DNA of 64,000 nt from an uncultured Gammaproteobacteria bacterium. GTDB taxonomy: Bacteria; Pseudomonadota; Gammaproteobacteria; Eutrophobiales; Eutrophobiaceae. The stretch spans positions 1 to 64,000 of the forward strand of contig CATOTD010000001.1 in NCBI GenBank assembly GCA_951812995.1, in the 5' to 3' direction. Below, piece by piece: positions 1-8,847 of the stretch (positions are counted from its first letter, which is position 1; each line of letters opens with the position of its first letter). The translations under genes were made by a program, and so were the position numbers. Below the pieces are notes generated by a model. It made no database searches and was not told the DNA's origin. It worked only from the letters and a program-made list of their open reading frames with translations.

Positions 1-793
1 GTTTAGTGCTGGCATGATGCCATACCCCATACAGACCGCGTTTGAGTAAAGCCCAGACACTTTCAATGCTATTGGTATGAATGTTGTTTGAACCCACATA
101 TTCTCCCGCACTATGGGTTACCGTACCATGCTGATAAGCAGACTGTAGATGCTGATATGACCTGTGTTCATCTGTGTAAATGGTGGCACCATATTCCACT
201 GAACAGCCAATCTCTTTGTGCAGGGTCGGTATATCAGTTGATGGGATAGGCTTAGCCCTTGTGCGGCCACCGCGCTCACGCATTCCGACCACTACCTGCT
301 TGCCAGCTACGCCACGGCCTGCGCGGACTTTCTTGTGTTTGTGTTTGTTATGTTCCTTCCCACCGATATAGGTCTCATCAATCTCAACAATGCCAGAAAG
401 TAAATTATCTGTATTATCGTTACAGGTTTCACGAATGCGGGCCTGCATAAACCAGGCGGTCTTTTGAGTTACTCCAATTTGTTTAGATAACTGCAAGCTA
501 GATATGCCCTTGCGCGAGGTGACAGTTAAGTAAATAGCATATAGCCATTTATGTAGTGGAACATGAGAACGTTCAAAGATAGTGCCGGTTCTCACCGTAA
601 ACTCACTCTTACAGTCCCGGCATAAGTAATATCCTGTCCGCTTTCCTTTGCGCGGGGTAATACGCTTAAATTCCCCACAATGAGGACAGGATATGTAATC
701 TCTCCAGCGTTGTCCCTCAAAATACAATCTAGCGGCTTCAGCATCCGGAAACTGGCGAAATAACTCAAATGTGGATATGGTATTGTCTTTCAT
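1..793 (-). CDS. IS1595-family (ISXO2-like) transposase, 3'-partial at window edge
   Basis: This is a DDE transposase with an N-terminal zinc ribbon. The start ATG is at 791-793 on the complement, matching the start of the complete copy at 4155, and the reading frame is open to the window edge. The nucleotide sequence is almost identical to copy 2 with only scattered substitutions. The last part of the protein lies beyond position 1, so its integrity cannot be judged fully. Confidence 0.85.
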   Translation of the reverse strand, partial: MKDNTISTFELFRQFPDAEAARLYFEGQRWRDYISCPHCGEFKRITPRKGKRTGYYLCRDCKSEFTVRTGTIFERSHVPLHKWLYAIYLTVTSRKGISSLQLSKQIGVTQKTAWFMQARIRETCNDNTDNLLSGIVEIDETYIGGKEHNKHKHKKVRAGRGVAGKQVVVGMRERGGRTRAKPIPSTDIPTLHKEIGCSVEYGATIYTDEHRSYQHLQSAYQHGTVTHSAGEYVGSNNIHTNSIESVWALLKRGLYGVWHHASTK

Positions 794-868
794 TGATGAC
801 CCTCCGTTTTATTGCATTTTTATGTTAGATTATATGGGTTATTTATTGGAGTCAAGTATATAATTCCC
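1..868 (-). mobile_element. IS1595-family element, copy 1 (runs off window start)
   Basis: This is the transposase-proximal part of an IS1595-family (ISXO2-like) element. It aligns without indels, at a constant offset of 3362 bases, to copy 2 at 2774-4230. Its outer end carries the same terminal sequence, ending in ...TATAATTCCC at 868. The other end, and therefore the target duplication, lies outside the window. It sits 6 bases from the stop codon of the ABC transporter gene and is in direct orientation with copy 2. Confidence 0.85.
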
Positions 869-873
869 AAATT

Positions 874-2685
874 TTATATCTTTGACGAGGTATCAATATT
901 GGCCATCTTGCGAAAAGAAATACTGTCCTTGATGAGTTGATCGTAGGTGCCTTGATTGCTGATCTTACCCTTATCAATCAAGAAAATATAGTCACACATC
1001 TTAACCGTTGACAGTCTATGAGTCACTATTATAGAGGTTATTTCTTGCTTGATGTTTGTGATGACTGAATCCATCATGATGGATTCAGTTTCGCCATCAA
1101 TGGCGCTGGTTGCCTCATCTAATATTAGTATTTCAGAGTCTGTATACAACGCTCTGGCAACGCCTATTCTTTGTATTTGACCACCACTTAATTTAATCCC
1201 ACGTTCTCCTACAATCGTGTTATATTGCAGTGGCAAGCGCATAATAAATGAGTGTATCTGGGCACGCTTTGCTGCCCGTTCAAGCCTGGCATGGTTAATA
1301 TCTTCTAAGTCATAACCAAAAGCTATATTCTCGGCGATTGTCGCATTGGTTAGAAAAATATTTTGAAATACGTAACCTATCTGGCTTCTCCAAGCGGTCG
1401 CATTCGCATTTGTAATACTTGTATCATCAACCGATATTTTGCCATTACTGACGGGTAGATACCCCAATATAATATCTAGTAAGGTTGTCTTACCACAACC
1501 TGTCGTTCCAACAATACCGTATGTACACCCCTTCTTAAAAACGATTGAGAAATCCTGAAAAATATATTCCTCACTCTGCGGATACTTATAACTAATTTTA
1601 TCAAGACTTATTGTTTTGGAGAACACGGGTACATTTTTCGTCTCTAGTGCAGAACCAGGTTGATGCTGAGACTTCATTATATCCTCTCGTATCAAATCAA
1701 ATGAGCGAGCCCCTGATTTTATAGATGCGAAGTTATTAAATATTGCTTGGATATTGGGCACAACCCTATACGCAGAAAATACAAAAAAGGTTATCTTGGG
1801 GAGAACAGTACCAATATCCATTGTGGCCGATCGTAAATATAGCAGGCATACCGCCATAGCACTTCCCATCATCACAATCTCTACCAAATACCGAGGGATA
1901 CCTCTGATTGATGTTGAACTGCCATGAACTATTGCCATATACCTGTCCAAGCTGGCATATCGAGCATAACATTGTTGCTCCAATCCATAAAGTTTTATAT
2001 CCTTTATGCCCGCAAAACTCTCAAGCATGAGTCTAGTTTTTTTATGTGACCACTCTGAGATTATTTCGGAGTTACGCTTTAGTTTGTTTTTTACAATGAT
2101 AAATATAAAAAAATACGCACTGCAGGTAATCAATATTAAACCGCTTCCTACAACAGGATCTACCATCAGTATTAAGACGATAATAACTAATGTGGTTAGA
2201 ATTTTGGAAACAAAATTAAACAACGGTAAAATGATATGCGTCGCCATAATTGTTCCGTCAGTGCTAATTCTTTTTATCAAACTGACGTTGTCATTACATA
2301 AATGAAACGGGTAATCTTGGCAAATATAATAACCAAAAAGAAAACTGGAAATCCTGGCACTAACACTGTGCGAGACACGACTGTTAATGTAGATGTTGAG
2401 CATTACCAAACAGTTGCTGAGTACAAGAAATACAAAAACCACAATGCCTAAAAATAACTGAAATTCCGGCACGGATTTAAAATTCAAAAAATCATATATA
2501 AATCTGATATAGTCTACATCATTGACGAGTTCTGGCTGCATCAGTATTGTCATGAACGGGATTACAGACAAAAGTCCCAGAGCCTCCATGCAAGATTGTA
2601 TAATACTCAGTAGTAAGAAACCAGTAATGGCTATCTTGTGTCTGCGAGTAAATATTTGACATATTAAGCGAGTATATTTATTCAT
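874..2685 (-). CDS. ABC exporter, fused membrane and ATPase domains (polysaccharide/lipid flippase type)
   Basis: This 603-residue half-size exporter has an N-terminal membrane domain of about six hydrophobic segments (residues ~15-310) and a C-terminal ATPase. The ATPase shows Walker A GTTGCGKT (~390-397), signature LSGGQ (~498-502) and Walker B ILILDEATSA (~517-526). The membrane domain resembles PglK/MsbA-like exporters that flip lipid-linked saccharides or lipids across the inner membrane; the substrate cannot be read from the sequence. It is AT-rich and stands alone between two direct IS1595 copies, with one IS ending 6 bases from its stop. No glycosyltransferases are adjacent, so it may be a stranded remnant of a surface-polysaccharide locus. 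It appears intact. Confidence 0.85.
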   Translation of the reverse strand: MNKYTRLICQIFTRRHKIAITGFLLLSIIQSCMEALGLLSVIPFMTILMQPELVNDVDYIRFIYDFLNFKSVPEFQLFLGIVVFVFLVLSNCLVMLNIYINSRVSHSVSARISSFLFGYYICQDYPFHLCNDNVSLIKRISTDGTIMATHIILPLFNFVSKILTTLVIIVLILMVDPVVGSGLILITCSAYFFIFIIVKNKLKRNSEIISEWSHKKTRLMLESFAGIKDIKLYGLEQQCYARYASLDRYMAIVHGSSTSIRGIPRYLVEIVMMGSAMAVCLLYLRSATMDIGTVLPKITFFVFSAYRVVPNIQAIFNNFASIKSGARSFDLIREDIMKSQHQPGSALETKNVPVFSKTISLDKISYKYPQSEEYIFQDFSIVFKKGCTYGIVGTTGCGKTTLLDIILGYLPVSNGKISVDDTSITNANATAWRSQIGYVFQNIFLTNATIAENIAFGYDLEDINHARLERAAKRAQIHSFIMRLPLQYNTIVGERGIKLSGGQIQRIGVARALYTDSEILILDEATSAIDGETESIMMDSVITNIKQEITSIIVTHRLSTVKMCDYIFLIDKGKISNQGTYDQLIKDSISFRKMANIDTSSKI

Positions 2686-2865
2686 ATTTTCAGTGCCTTA
2701 TTAAGATATGTATATTTTCGATGGTACGTTGCTGGTATTGTTAGTTTCGGGCTAGAGTGCGTTAGATAAATAGGGGAATTATATACTTAACTCCAACTTC
2801 ACTACAAAATACAAACACAATGATTTGTTAGTTTTTTCAAGTAACAAGCTCACCATGCTCACCTG

Positions 2866-3185
2866 TTACCTTATGCAATTTTTCAATTGCACTCCATTTT
2901 GGGTTAAACCATCTTTTCTTGTCTTTCGTTTGCACGCAACGACAATAAAAAGGTTTTTATCGGTTTTTTATCTTTGTTGAATACTGCAATATCAAGCGGA
3001 TACTCTTTTTTGGTATCAGATGGCCTTACTTTTACACGCCACTGTGGTCGTGTTTGTAATTGTTCTTTGGGGTATCCGTAATCTTCGACAAGTGTTTCGG
3101 AAAAGACTTGTACTGCTTCTACTTCTTCTGGCGTAGCTTTTACTTCTTCACCACTTATATAGTCTTTGATGTAACCTTCTCTCAT
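2866..3185 (-). pseudogene. Passenger gene: decayed N-terminal piece of a type I restriction R-subunit-like nuclease (HSDR_N_2-like)
   Basis: The first ~80 residues (MREGYIKDY start, 3185) resemble the N-terminal PD-(D/E)XK domain of HsdR-like proteins, including a RPSD..K..PLDIAVF block. The open frame ends at 2904 with an unrelated tail. One base off-frame, the expected continuation reads IVVACKRKTRKDG and runs to a stop at 2866. There is therefore a frameshift near 2955, and the catalytic Glu of the usual ECK motif appears replaced by Ala. An alternative upstream start at 3206 exists but adds residues that do not fit the family. It lies inside the IS1595 element, 3' of the transposase. It is probably non-functional. 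Confidence 0.6.
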
Positions 3186-3225
3186 TATCGTCCTGTATAT
3201 CCGCATTCTATTTCCATTGCTTTGC

Positions 3226-4155
3226 TCATGCTAGCACCTCGCGATAGGTAATCCGTTTACCTATCGCGTTGCTTATAAGTGATTCTATACGTTGATTGGT
3301 TGGTAACTTACATGGTCCGTTATTCAGTCTAAAAGTCACTTCGTTCACATAGCGATGTAAGTGTTTAGTGCTGGCATGAGGCCATACCCCATACAGACCG
3401 CGTTTGAGTAAAGCCCAGACACTTTCAATGCTATTGGTATGAATGTTGTTTGAACCCACATATTCTCCCGCACTATGGGTTACCGTACCATGCTGATAAG
3501 CAGACTGTAAATGCTGATATGACCTGTGTTCATCTGTGTAAATGGTGGCACCATATTCCACTGAACAGCCAATCTCTTTGTGCAGGGTCGGTATATCAGT
3601 TGATGGGATAGGCTTAGCCCTTGTGCGGCCACCGCGCTCACGCATTCCGACCACTACCTGCTTGCCAGCTACGCCACGGCCTGTGCGGACTTTCTTGTGT
3701 TTGTGTTTGTTATGTTCCTTCCCACCGATATAGGTCTCATCAATCTCAACAATGCCAGAAAGTAAATTATCTGTATTATCGTTACAGGTTTCACGAATGC
3801 GAGCCTGCATAAACCAGGCGGTCTTTTGGGTTACTCCGATTTGTTTAGATAACTGCAAGCTAGATATGCCCTTGCGCGAGGTGACAGTTAAGTAAATAGC
3901 ATATAGCCATTTATGTAGTGGAACATGAGAACGTTCAAAGATAGTGCCGGTTCTCACCGTAAACTCACTCTTGCAGTCCCGGCATAAGTAATATCCTGTC
4001 CGCTTTCCTTTGCGCGGGGTAATACGCTTAAATTCCCCACAATGAGGACAGGATATGTAATCTCCCCAGCGTTGTCCCTCAAAATACAATCTAGCGGCTT
4101 CAGCATCCGGAAACTGGTGAAATAACTCAAATGTGGATATGGTATTGTCTTTCAT
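3226..4155 (-). CDS. IS1595-family (ISXO2-like) transposase, full length
   Basis: 309 residues. A zinc ribbon (C36, C39, C58, C61) precedes the DDE catalytic core, with likely acidic residues D139 (EIDETYIGG), D208 (YTDEH) and E244 (NSIES). Length and domain order are normal for ISXO2-like transposases, and the frame is intact. The gene lies inside an element with matched inverted repeats and an 8-bp target duplication, so it may still be active. Confidence 0.93.
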   Translation of the reverse strand: MKDNTISTFELFHQFPDAEAARLYFEGQRWGDYISCPHCGEFKRITPRKGKRTGYYLCRDCKSEFTVRTGTIFERSHVPLHKWLYAIYLTVTSRKGISSLQLSKQIGVTQKTAWFMQARIRETCNDNTDNLLSGIVEIDETYIGGKEHNKHKHKKVRTGRGVAGKQVVVGMRERGGRTRAKPIPSTDIPTLHKEIGCSVEYGATIYTDEHRSYQHLQSAYQHGTVTHSAGEYVGSNNIHTNSIESVWALLKRGLYGVWPHASTKHLHRYVNEVTFRLNNGPCKLPTNQRIESLISNAIGKRITYREVLA

Positions 4156-4382
4156 TGATGGACCTCCGTTTTATTGCATTTTTATGTTAGATTATATGGG
4201 TTATCTATTGGAGTAAAGTATATAATTCCCATAAATAGTGCCATAATGTTTCTGGGCTTATGTAGCTTGCAACATTGTACCAAGGGTATTATGGGCTATG
4301 GGTCGTGGGAATCAAATTACCAACTCTGGCACTATGCGAGGCTCGTGTCTGCTTAGTTCTTAAAATTACAACTACTATAGTT

Positions 4383-4817
4383 TTATTTATTGGCTTGAAC
4401 AATTTGTCTGGCAAATTTTCTCGCTTGGGCATCATAAAGTGCAAGTTCACCTCCTGTTTTGATAGCCATAATAGCAATTCGCGCCAGCAACAACAACAAT
4501 AGTAGCGCAATCACCCAGGCAATGAAATAGGAAATGCGAAAGTCGGACGGCTGCTTATTTTCAGTTTTGCTTGCTGTTTTGGTATCAATTTTCTCTTCTT
4601 CCAACAGACTGTCACGAATGGGGACAATACTCTTATCGATGTTTGAACCGGTTTCTATGGCGATTGCCAGGCGTTCAATATTGGTGGGGTCTTTATAGAG
4701 CCCCAGGGCTTCACTAAAGACTTGAATGACTACCCACAGTCCAATGAATAATAACAAGAGACCACACATACGGACAACGATACTGAGGACATTTTGGCTG
4801 ACTTCGTTTAATAACAT
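4383..4817 (-). CDS. Hypothetical membrane protein with two transmembrane segments
   Basis: 144 residues with hydrophobic segments at about 15-38 and 95-120, separated by a hydrophilic stretch rich in Lys, Glu and Thr. The short C-terminal tail is basic. It is transcribed divergently from the DppB-like permease at 4966, leaving about 150 bases for promoters. I do not recognise a family. The two-helix layout with a charged loop would suit a small accessory membrane protein, but no function is assigned. Confidence 0.6.
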   Translation of the reverse strand: MLLNEVSQNVLSIVVRMCGLLLLFIGLWVVIQVFSEALGLYKDPTNIERLAIAIETGSNIDKSIVPIRDSLLEEEKIDTKTASKTENKQPSDFRISYFIAWVIALLLLLLLARIAIMAIKTGGELALYDAQARKFARQIVQANK

Positions 4818-4965
4818 GGCTGTTGAATTATATGACTCCGTTTTTGGTGCGTTTTAGTGATCAGATATAAATATTGATCCGAATTGCTTGTAATCCATCC
4901 CAAACTGTTATGATCATTGTAGCTTTATTTTGAACTCAATATAAACTGGAAATATTAAGCATAAC

Positions 4966-5892
4966 GTGTTTCTGAATTATCTGATTAAACGTTTGGCTAG
5001 CGCGGTCTTTGTCCTGTTCGGGATAACGACACTCGTCTTTTTATTGATACACCTTGTGCCAGGCGATCCAGTGGCGGTGATGTTAGGTGAGACTGCGCGA
5101 CCTGCAGATAGAGAAGCATTACGCCGCGCACTGGGATTGGACTTACCTGTGTTGCAACAATGGTGGCAATACTTGCGGGGTATTGCGCATTTTGATTTAG
5201 GTACATCGTTACACTCCAAACAAGCCGTGACGCAATTATTAATCGATCGATTACCCGCGACTGCTATCCTGAGCATGGCCAGTTTATTCATTGCCATTAT
5301 GATGGCATTGCCCTTAGGGATATTGGCCGCCGTTTATAAACATTCGCTCCTAGATCGCGCGTCCATGATAATTGCCATGTTGGGGGTCTCCATACCGAAT
5401 TTTGTCATGGGTCCGTTATTGGTTTTGATCTTTGCCCTCTGGCTAGGTTGGTTCCCCGTCAGCGGCAAAGAAGGCTTATCGTCATTGATTTTGCCCGCCT
5501 GCACGCTAGGTACGGCACTGGCAGGCATATTGTCGCGCATGGTGCGTGCTTCAATGTTGGAAGTGTTGCAAGAAGAATATATCCAAGCTGCGCGCGCACG
5601 TGGCTTGAGTGAGGTTCGTATCTTGGTTTTACATGCCTTGCGCAATGCGGGACTACCCGTGATTACTATTCTTGGGATGCAACTCGGTGCTTTGCTTGCA
5701 GGTGCTGTGATTACTGAAACCCTATTCTCCTGGCCGGGCATAGGACAGCTCATGATCGAGTCTATTCAAAAGCGGGATTACCCGGTCGTACAAGCGTGTG
5801 TCTTGTTGATCAGTGCGACCTATGTGTTGGTCAATCTATTGACTGATATAAGCTATACGCTATTGGATCCGAGGGTAAAACTGGACGCATGA
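4966..5892 (+). CDS. Peptide/nickel-type ABC transporter permease, DppB/OppB family
   Basis: 308 residues with the classic DppB start (one membrane helix, then a LIHLVPGDPV block) and a C-terminal permease domain carrying the EAA-type loop (residues ~190-215). It should form the inner-membrane channel with the DppC-like protein encoded next; the two genes overlap by ATGA. The GTG at 4966 gives the normal family N-terminus. No substrate-binding protein or ATPase genes are adjacent, so the partner subunits must be elsewhere, and the substrate (oligopeptides, murein peptides or other) is not indicated. Confidence 0.88.
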   Translation: MFLNYLIKRLASAVFVLFGITTLVFLLIHLVPGDPVAVMLGETARPADREALRRALGLDLPVLQQWWQYLRGIAHFDLGTSLHSKQAVTQLLIDRLPATAILSMASLFIAIMMALPLGILAAVYKHSLLDRASMIIAMLGVSIPNFVMGPLLVLIFALWLGWFPVSGKEGLSSLILPACTLGTALAGILSRMVRASMLEVLQEEYIQAARARGLSEVRILVLHALRNAGLPVITILGMQLGALLAGAVITETLFSWPGIGQLMIESIQKRDYPVVQACVLLISATYVLVNLLTDISYTLLDPRVKLDA

Positions 5893-6827
5893 AGAACACC
5901 CAACGCATACTTTTTGTGCGCTTACTGCGGCGACTCCGTGAACGGATCCTGATGTATGTTCCAGCCACGCTAAGTCTGCGCACAAGGACTCCTTACACCC
6001 ATAAAAAAAATACTATTTTTAAGTATGTTCTTAAATATGCACCCTTCTTAATACTGATGACCTGGCTGATATTGGCACTGTCAGCACCGATACTGCCAAT
6101 GCAACCAGATCAGATCATGTTGGAGAAAATATTGCTGTCGCCAAACTGGTCGCAATGGTTTGGCCATGATGATCTAGGGCGTTCTATCAGTGCGCGCTTG
6201 ATCATGGGTGCACGTACCTCATTAAGCGTCGCGATTATTGTTGTCTCAATATCACTCATCGTAGGCACGTTTGCAGGTATGTTGGGTGCTTGGTGGGGTG
6301 GATTCTGGGATAAGACATTAGTCATGATTATCGATCTGTTTATTGCATTCCCCGGTATCCTGTTAGCCATTGCCTTGGCTGGCATACTGGGGCCGGGAAT
6401 AATGAATACGGTTGTTGCATTATCCATCGTAAGCTGGGTCGGTTTTGCCCGATTGGCGCGCGTACAAACGCTCAGCATGAAAAATCGGGATCATGTTCAT
6501 GCCGCACATGCCTTGGGCACACCCGACTTTACAATTACCTTGAAGCATATCTTGCCATTGATTCTGGCACCGATCATTGTTGAAGCAACATTTGCTTTTG
6601 CCGGCGTTGTCATTGCGGAAGCCGGTCTATCCTTTCTGGGTTTGGGTGTACAACCGCCGGCCGCGTCATGGGGTAGCATGATTCGTGATGGCGCACGTTA
6701 TATGCTGGTTGCGCCGCACATGGTGTTGGCACCGAGTTTCGCCATCCTGTCACTGGTATTATGTATAAACCTGCTAGGCGATGACTTGCGGGACAAGATG
6801 AATATAAGAGAGATACACCATACTTGA
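5889..6827 (+). CDS. Peptide/nickel-type ABC transporter permease, DppC/OppC family
   Basis: 312 residues. A ~45-residue basic cytoplasmic extension leads into the first membrane helix, followed by an extracytoplasmic loop with FGHDDLGRSISAR, typical of DppC, and the permease domain with a conserved EAGLSFLGLGVQPP segment near the C-terminus. Start and stop overlap the upstream dppB-like gene (ATGA), which implies translational coupling. nagZ starts 1 base after the stop, so this pair may be linked to murein recycling, though that is inference from position only. Confidence 0.88.
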   Translation: MKNTQRILFVRLLRRLRERILMYVPATLSLRTRTPYTHKKNTIFKYVLKYAPFLILMTWLILALSAPILPMQPDQIMLEKILLSPNWSQWFGHDDLGRSISARLIMGARTSLSVAIIVVSISLIVGTFAGMLGAWWGGFWDKTLVMIIDLFIAFPGILLAIALAGILGPGIMNTVVALSIVSWVGFARLARVQTLSMKNRDHVHAAHALGTPDFTITLKHILPLILAPIIVEATFAFAGVVIAEAGLSFLGLGVQPPAASWGSMIRDGARYMLVAPHMVLAPSFAILSLVLCINLLGDDLRDKMNIREIHHT

Positions 6828-6828
6828 T

Positions 6829-7890
6829 ATGAAAACGCAAAAAATGTCTTTAGGCCCGGTCATGTGCGACTTGCGTGGCCGCCAGTTAGCAGCCGATGAA
6901 CGTGACATGTTGATGCACCCTTATATAGGCGGCGTAATCCTGTTTACGCGCAACTTTGAATCAGTTGAACAACTGACAACATTATGTACGACCATACATG
7001 AATTGCGTCAACCGCATTTACTGATTGCTGTTGATCATGAAGGCGGTCGTGTACAACGTTTTCATGATGGGTTTAGTCAATTACCAGCATGTGCTGCATT
7101 CGGTGAGTATCAAAAAGAAGCAAGATCGCTGGCGCAACAGGCAGGCTGGTTGATGGCTATAGAATTGCTGGCTGTGGGCGTTGATCTCAGTTTTGCGCCC
7201 GTACTTGATGTCGGGGGAAAGATCAGTCAGGTCATAGGTGATCGTGCGTTCCATGTTGATCCCGAACACGTATCGAATCTTGCGAAAGCGTATATGCACG
7301 GGATGAAAGAAGCAGGCATGGCGGCCGTGGGTAAACATTTCCCAGGACACGGCTCTGTCGTCGAGGATTCACATATTGCGATCCCGTATGATAATCGTAG
7401 CTATGAAGATATTAGTTTGCACGATCTCATCCCGTTTGAGCGGATGATCCATGCGGGCTTACCGGGTCTTATGCCCGCCCATGTTATTTATCCCAAGATA
7501 GATACAAAGCCCGCTGGGTTTTCGCCCATCTGGCTAGCGCAAATATTACGTAAACACTTAGCATTTCAGGGGATCATATTCAGTGATGATCTGAGTATGA
7601 AAGGTGCTGAAATCATGGGCAGTTATCCCGAACGTGCTGAGGCGGCACTACATGCGGGTTGTGATATGGTATTGGTTTGTAATAATCAACCGGGTACGAT
7701 CAGTATATTGGATACAGCGAATATCCCCGACAATATTGAATTGCATTCGCGTTTGATAAGAATGCACGGTCGTTTTAATAAAAATATGACTGCGTTGCAG
7801 CAAACTACACTATGGCAACAACGCTCAGCAACCGTGCTACACCTTAATAAAGAACCGGCATTAAATTTGAATGATGATTTATTTAATTAA
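6829..7890 (+). CDS. nagZ: Beta-N-acetylhexosaminidase NagZ (murein recycling)
   Basis: 353-residue glycoside hydrolase family 3 enzyme that removes N-acetylglucosamine from anhydro-muropeptides in the cytoplasm. The family motif KHFPGHG is at ~169-175, followed by the DSH segment that supplies the catalytic dyad. The DHEGGRVQRF block near residue 65 and the FSDDLSM segment near 250 are also present. Length matches proteobacterial NagZ. It begins 1 base after the DppC-like gene and overlaps the TraB/GumN-like gene by 20 bases, which suggests one operon. Confidence 0.93.
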   Translation: MKTQKMSLGPVMCDLRGRQLAADERDMLMHPYIGGVILFTRNFESVEQLTTLCTTIHELRQPHLLIAVDHEGGRVQRFHDGFSQLPACAAFGEYQKEARSLAQQAGWLMAIELLAVGVDLSFAPVLDVGGKISQVIGDRAFHVDPEHVSNLAKAYMHGMKEAGMAAVGKHFPGHGSVVEDSHIAIPYDNRSYEDISLHDLIPFERMIHAGLPGLMPAHVIYPKIDTKPAGFSPIWLAQILRKHLAFQGIIFSDDLSMKGAEIMGSYPERAEAALHAGCDMVLVCNNQPGTISILDTANIPDNIELHSRLIRMHGRFNKNMTALQQTTLWQQRSATVLHLNKEPALNLNDDLFN

Positions 7891-8806
7891 AACAAAATTA
7901 CTTATCCTGTTGCTATGTTTATTAAACGTCGCAACAATAAATGCAAAAGAACTGATTTCTGCAACATGTGAACCACTTGTAGAAAACACGACGATAGCGA
8001 CAGCGGCGGTGCCGTATGCACAGGGTTTGCTCTGGAAAATCAGCAAGGGAAATAAGGCATTGGGTTATCTGTTCGGGACGATACATATCGCTGACACAGA
8101 GGTTACGACACTCCCTGATGTCGTCGCCAAGGCATTACATGAATCAGATCATTTTGCGATGGAAGTATTACCTGATGCAGAGCAGATGTTACTGTTTTCG
8201 CAAATGATGTTTTTTCATGATGGTCAACGCCTGTCTGAATTAGTCGCGGCACCCATATACGATAAAACCAAATCCATTTTATCGGCGTATCATCTAGATG
8301 CTGACGCGGTGTCTGTTATGCAGCCCTGGGCTGCTTTTTTGTTGATGAATTATCCACCTGATCAAAGACAACCCCTAGATTTTGTGTTGATGGCGTTGGC
8401 ACAACAAAATGGTGCCACCTTATCCGGATTGGAATCACTGCAAGCACAGGCTGATATATTCAGTGACTTAGACCTCAACGAACAAGTCAAGCTACTAACG
8501 GACACAGTTTGCCATTACGATATCGTTGAAGAAGATTTTATTGCGCTGAAAGCATTTTATTTGAAACGTGATTTAGGCGGTTTGTATAATTACACACAGC
8601 GCCATTCAATAAGCCAGACACCCATATACGAAAAATTGATGAAAAAATTAATTGTCGATAGAAACCATACTATGGTTAAGCGTATGCAGCCGATACTGGA
8701 CCAAGGAAAATCCTTTATCGCGATTGGTGCGTTGCATCTGATAGGCAATGAAGGGGTACTCGCATTGTTGAAAAAACAAGGCTATAAGATTGTAGCGATA
8801 TATTAA
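7871..8806 (+). CDS. TraB/GumN-family protein, probably periplasmic
   Basis: 311 residues. A signal peptide-like N-terminus (basic start, leucine-rich core, then TINAKE) precedes the TraB/GumN fold. Hallmarks are YLFGTIHIAD with a conserved His near residue 70, AMEV soon after, and a C-terminal FIAIGALHLIG block. Members are proposed metal-dependent proteases related to Tiki proteins, but a bacterial role is unsettled. It overlaps nagZ by 20 bases; two adjacent ATGs (7871 and 7874) are possible starts. Confidence 0.8.
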   Translation: MMIYLIKTKLLILLLCLLNVATINAKELISATCEPLVENTTIATAAVPYAQGLLWKISKGNKALGYLFGTIHIADTEVTTLPDVVAKALHESDHFAMEVLPDAEQMLLFSQMMFFHDGQRLSELVAAPIYDKTKSILSAYHLDADAVSVMQPWAAFLLMNYPPDQRQPLDFVLMALAQQNGATLSGLESLQAQADIFSDLDLNEQVKLLTDTVCHYDIVEEDFIALKAFYLKRDLGGLYNYTQRHSISQTPIYEKLMKKLIVDRNHTMVKRMQPILDQGKSFIAIGALHLIGNEGVLALLKKQGYKIVAIY

Positions 8807-8847
8807 GATCACACCAAACAGAGAATACATTAAGTCTTACTTAAGAT

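Larger units (their letters stand above)
2774..4230 (-). mobile_element. IS1595-family element, copy 2, complete with 8-bp target duplication
   Basis: Complete 1457-bp element. The inverted repeats are GGGAATTATATACTTAACTC at 2774 and the complement of 4211-4230, with one mismatch over about 23 bp. An exact 8-bp direct repeat, ATAAATAG, flanks it at 2766-2773 and 4231-4238. Eight-bp duplications are the rule for the IS1595 family. Inside are the transposase (3226-4155) and a decayed passenger gene (2866-3185). This is the best-defined mobile element in the window. Confidence 0.93.
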
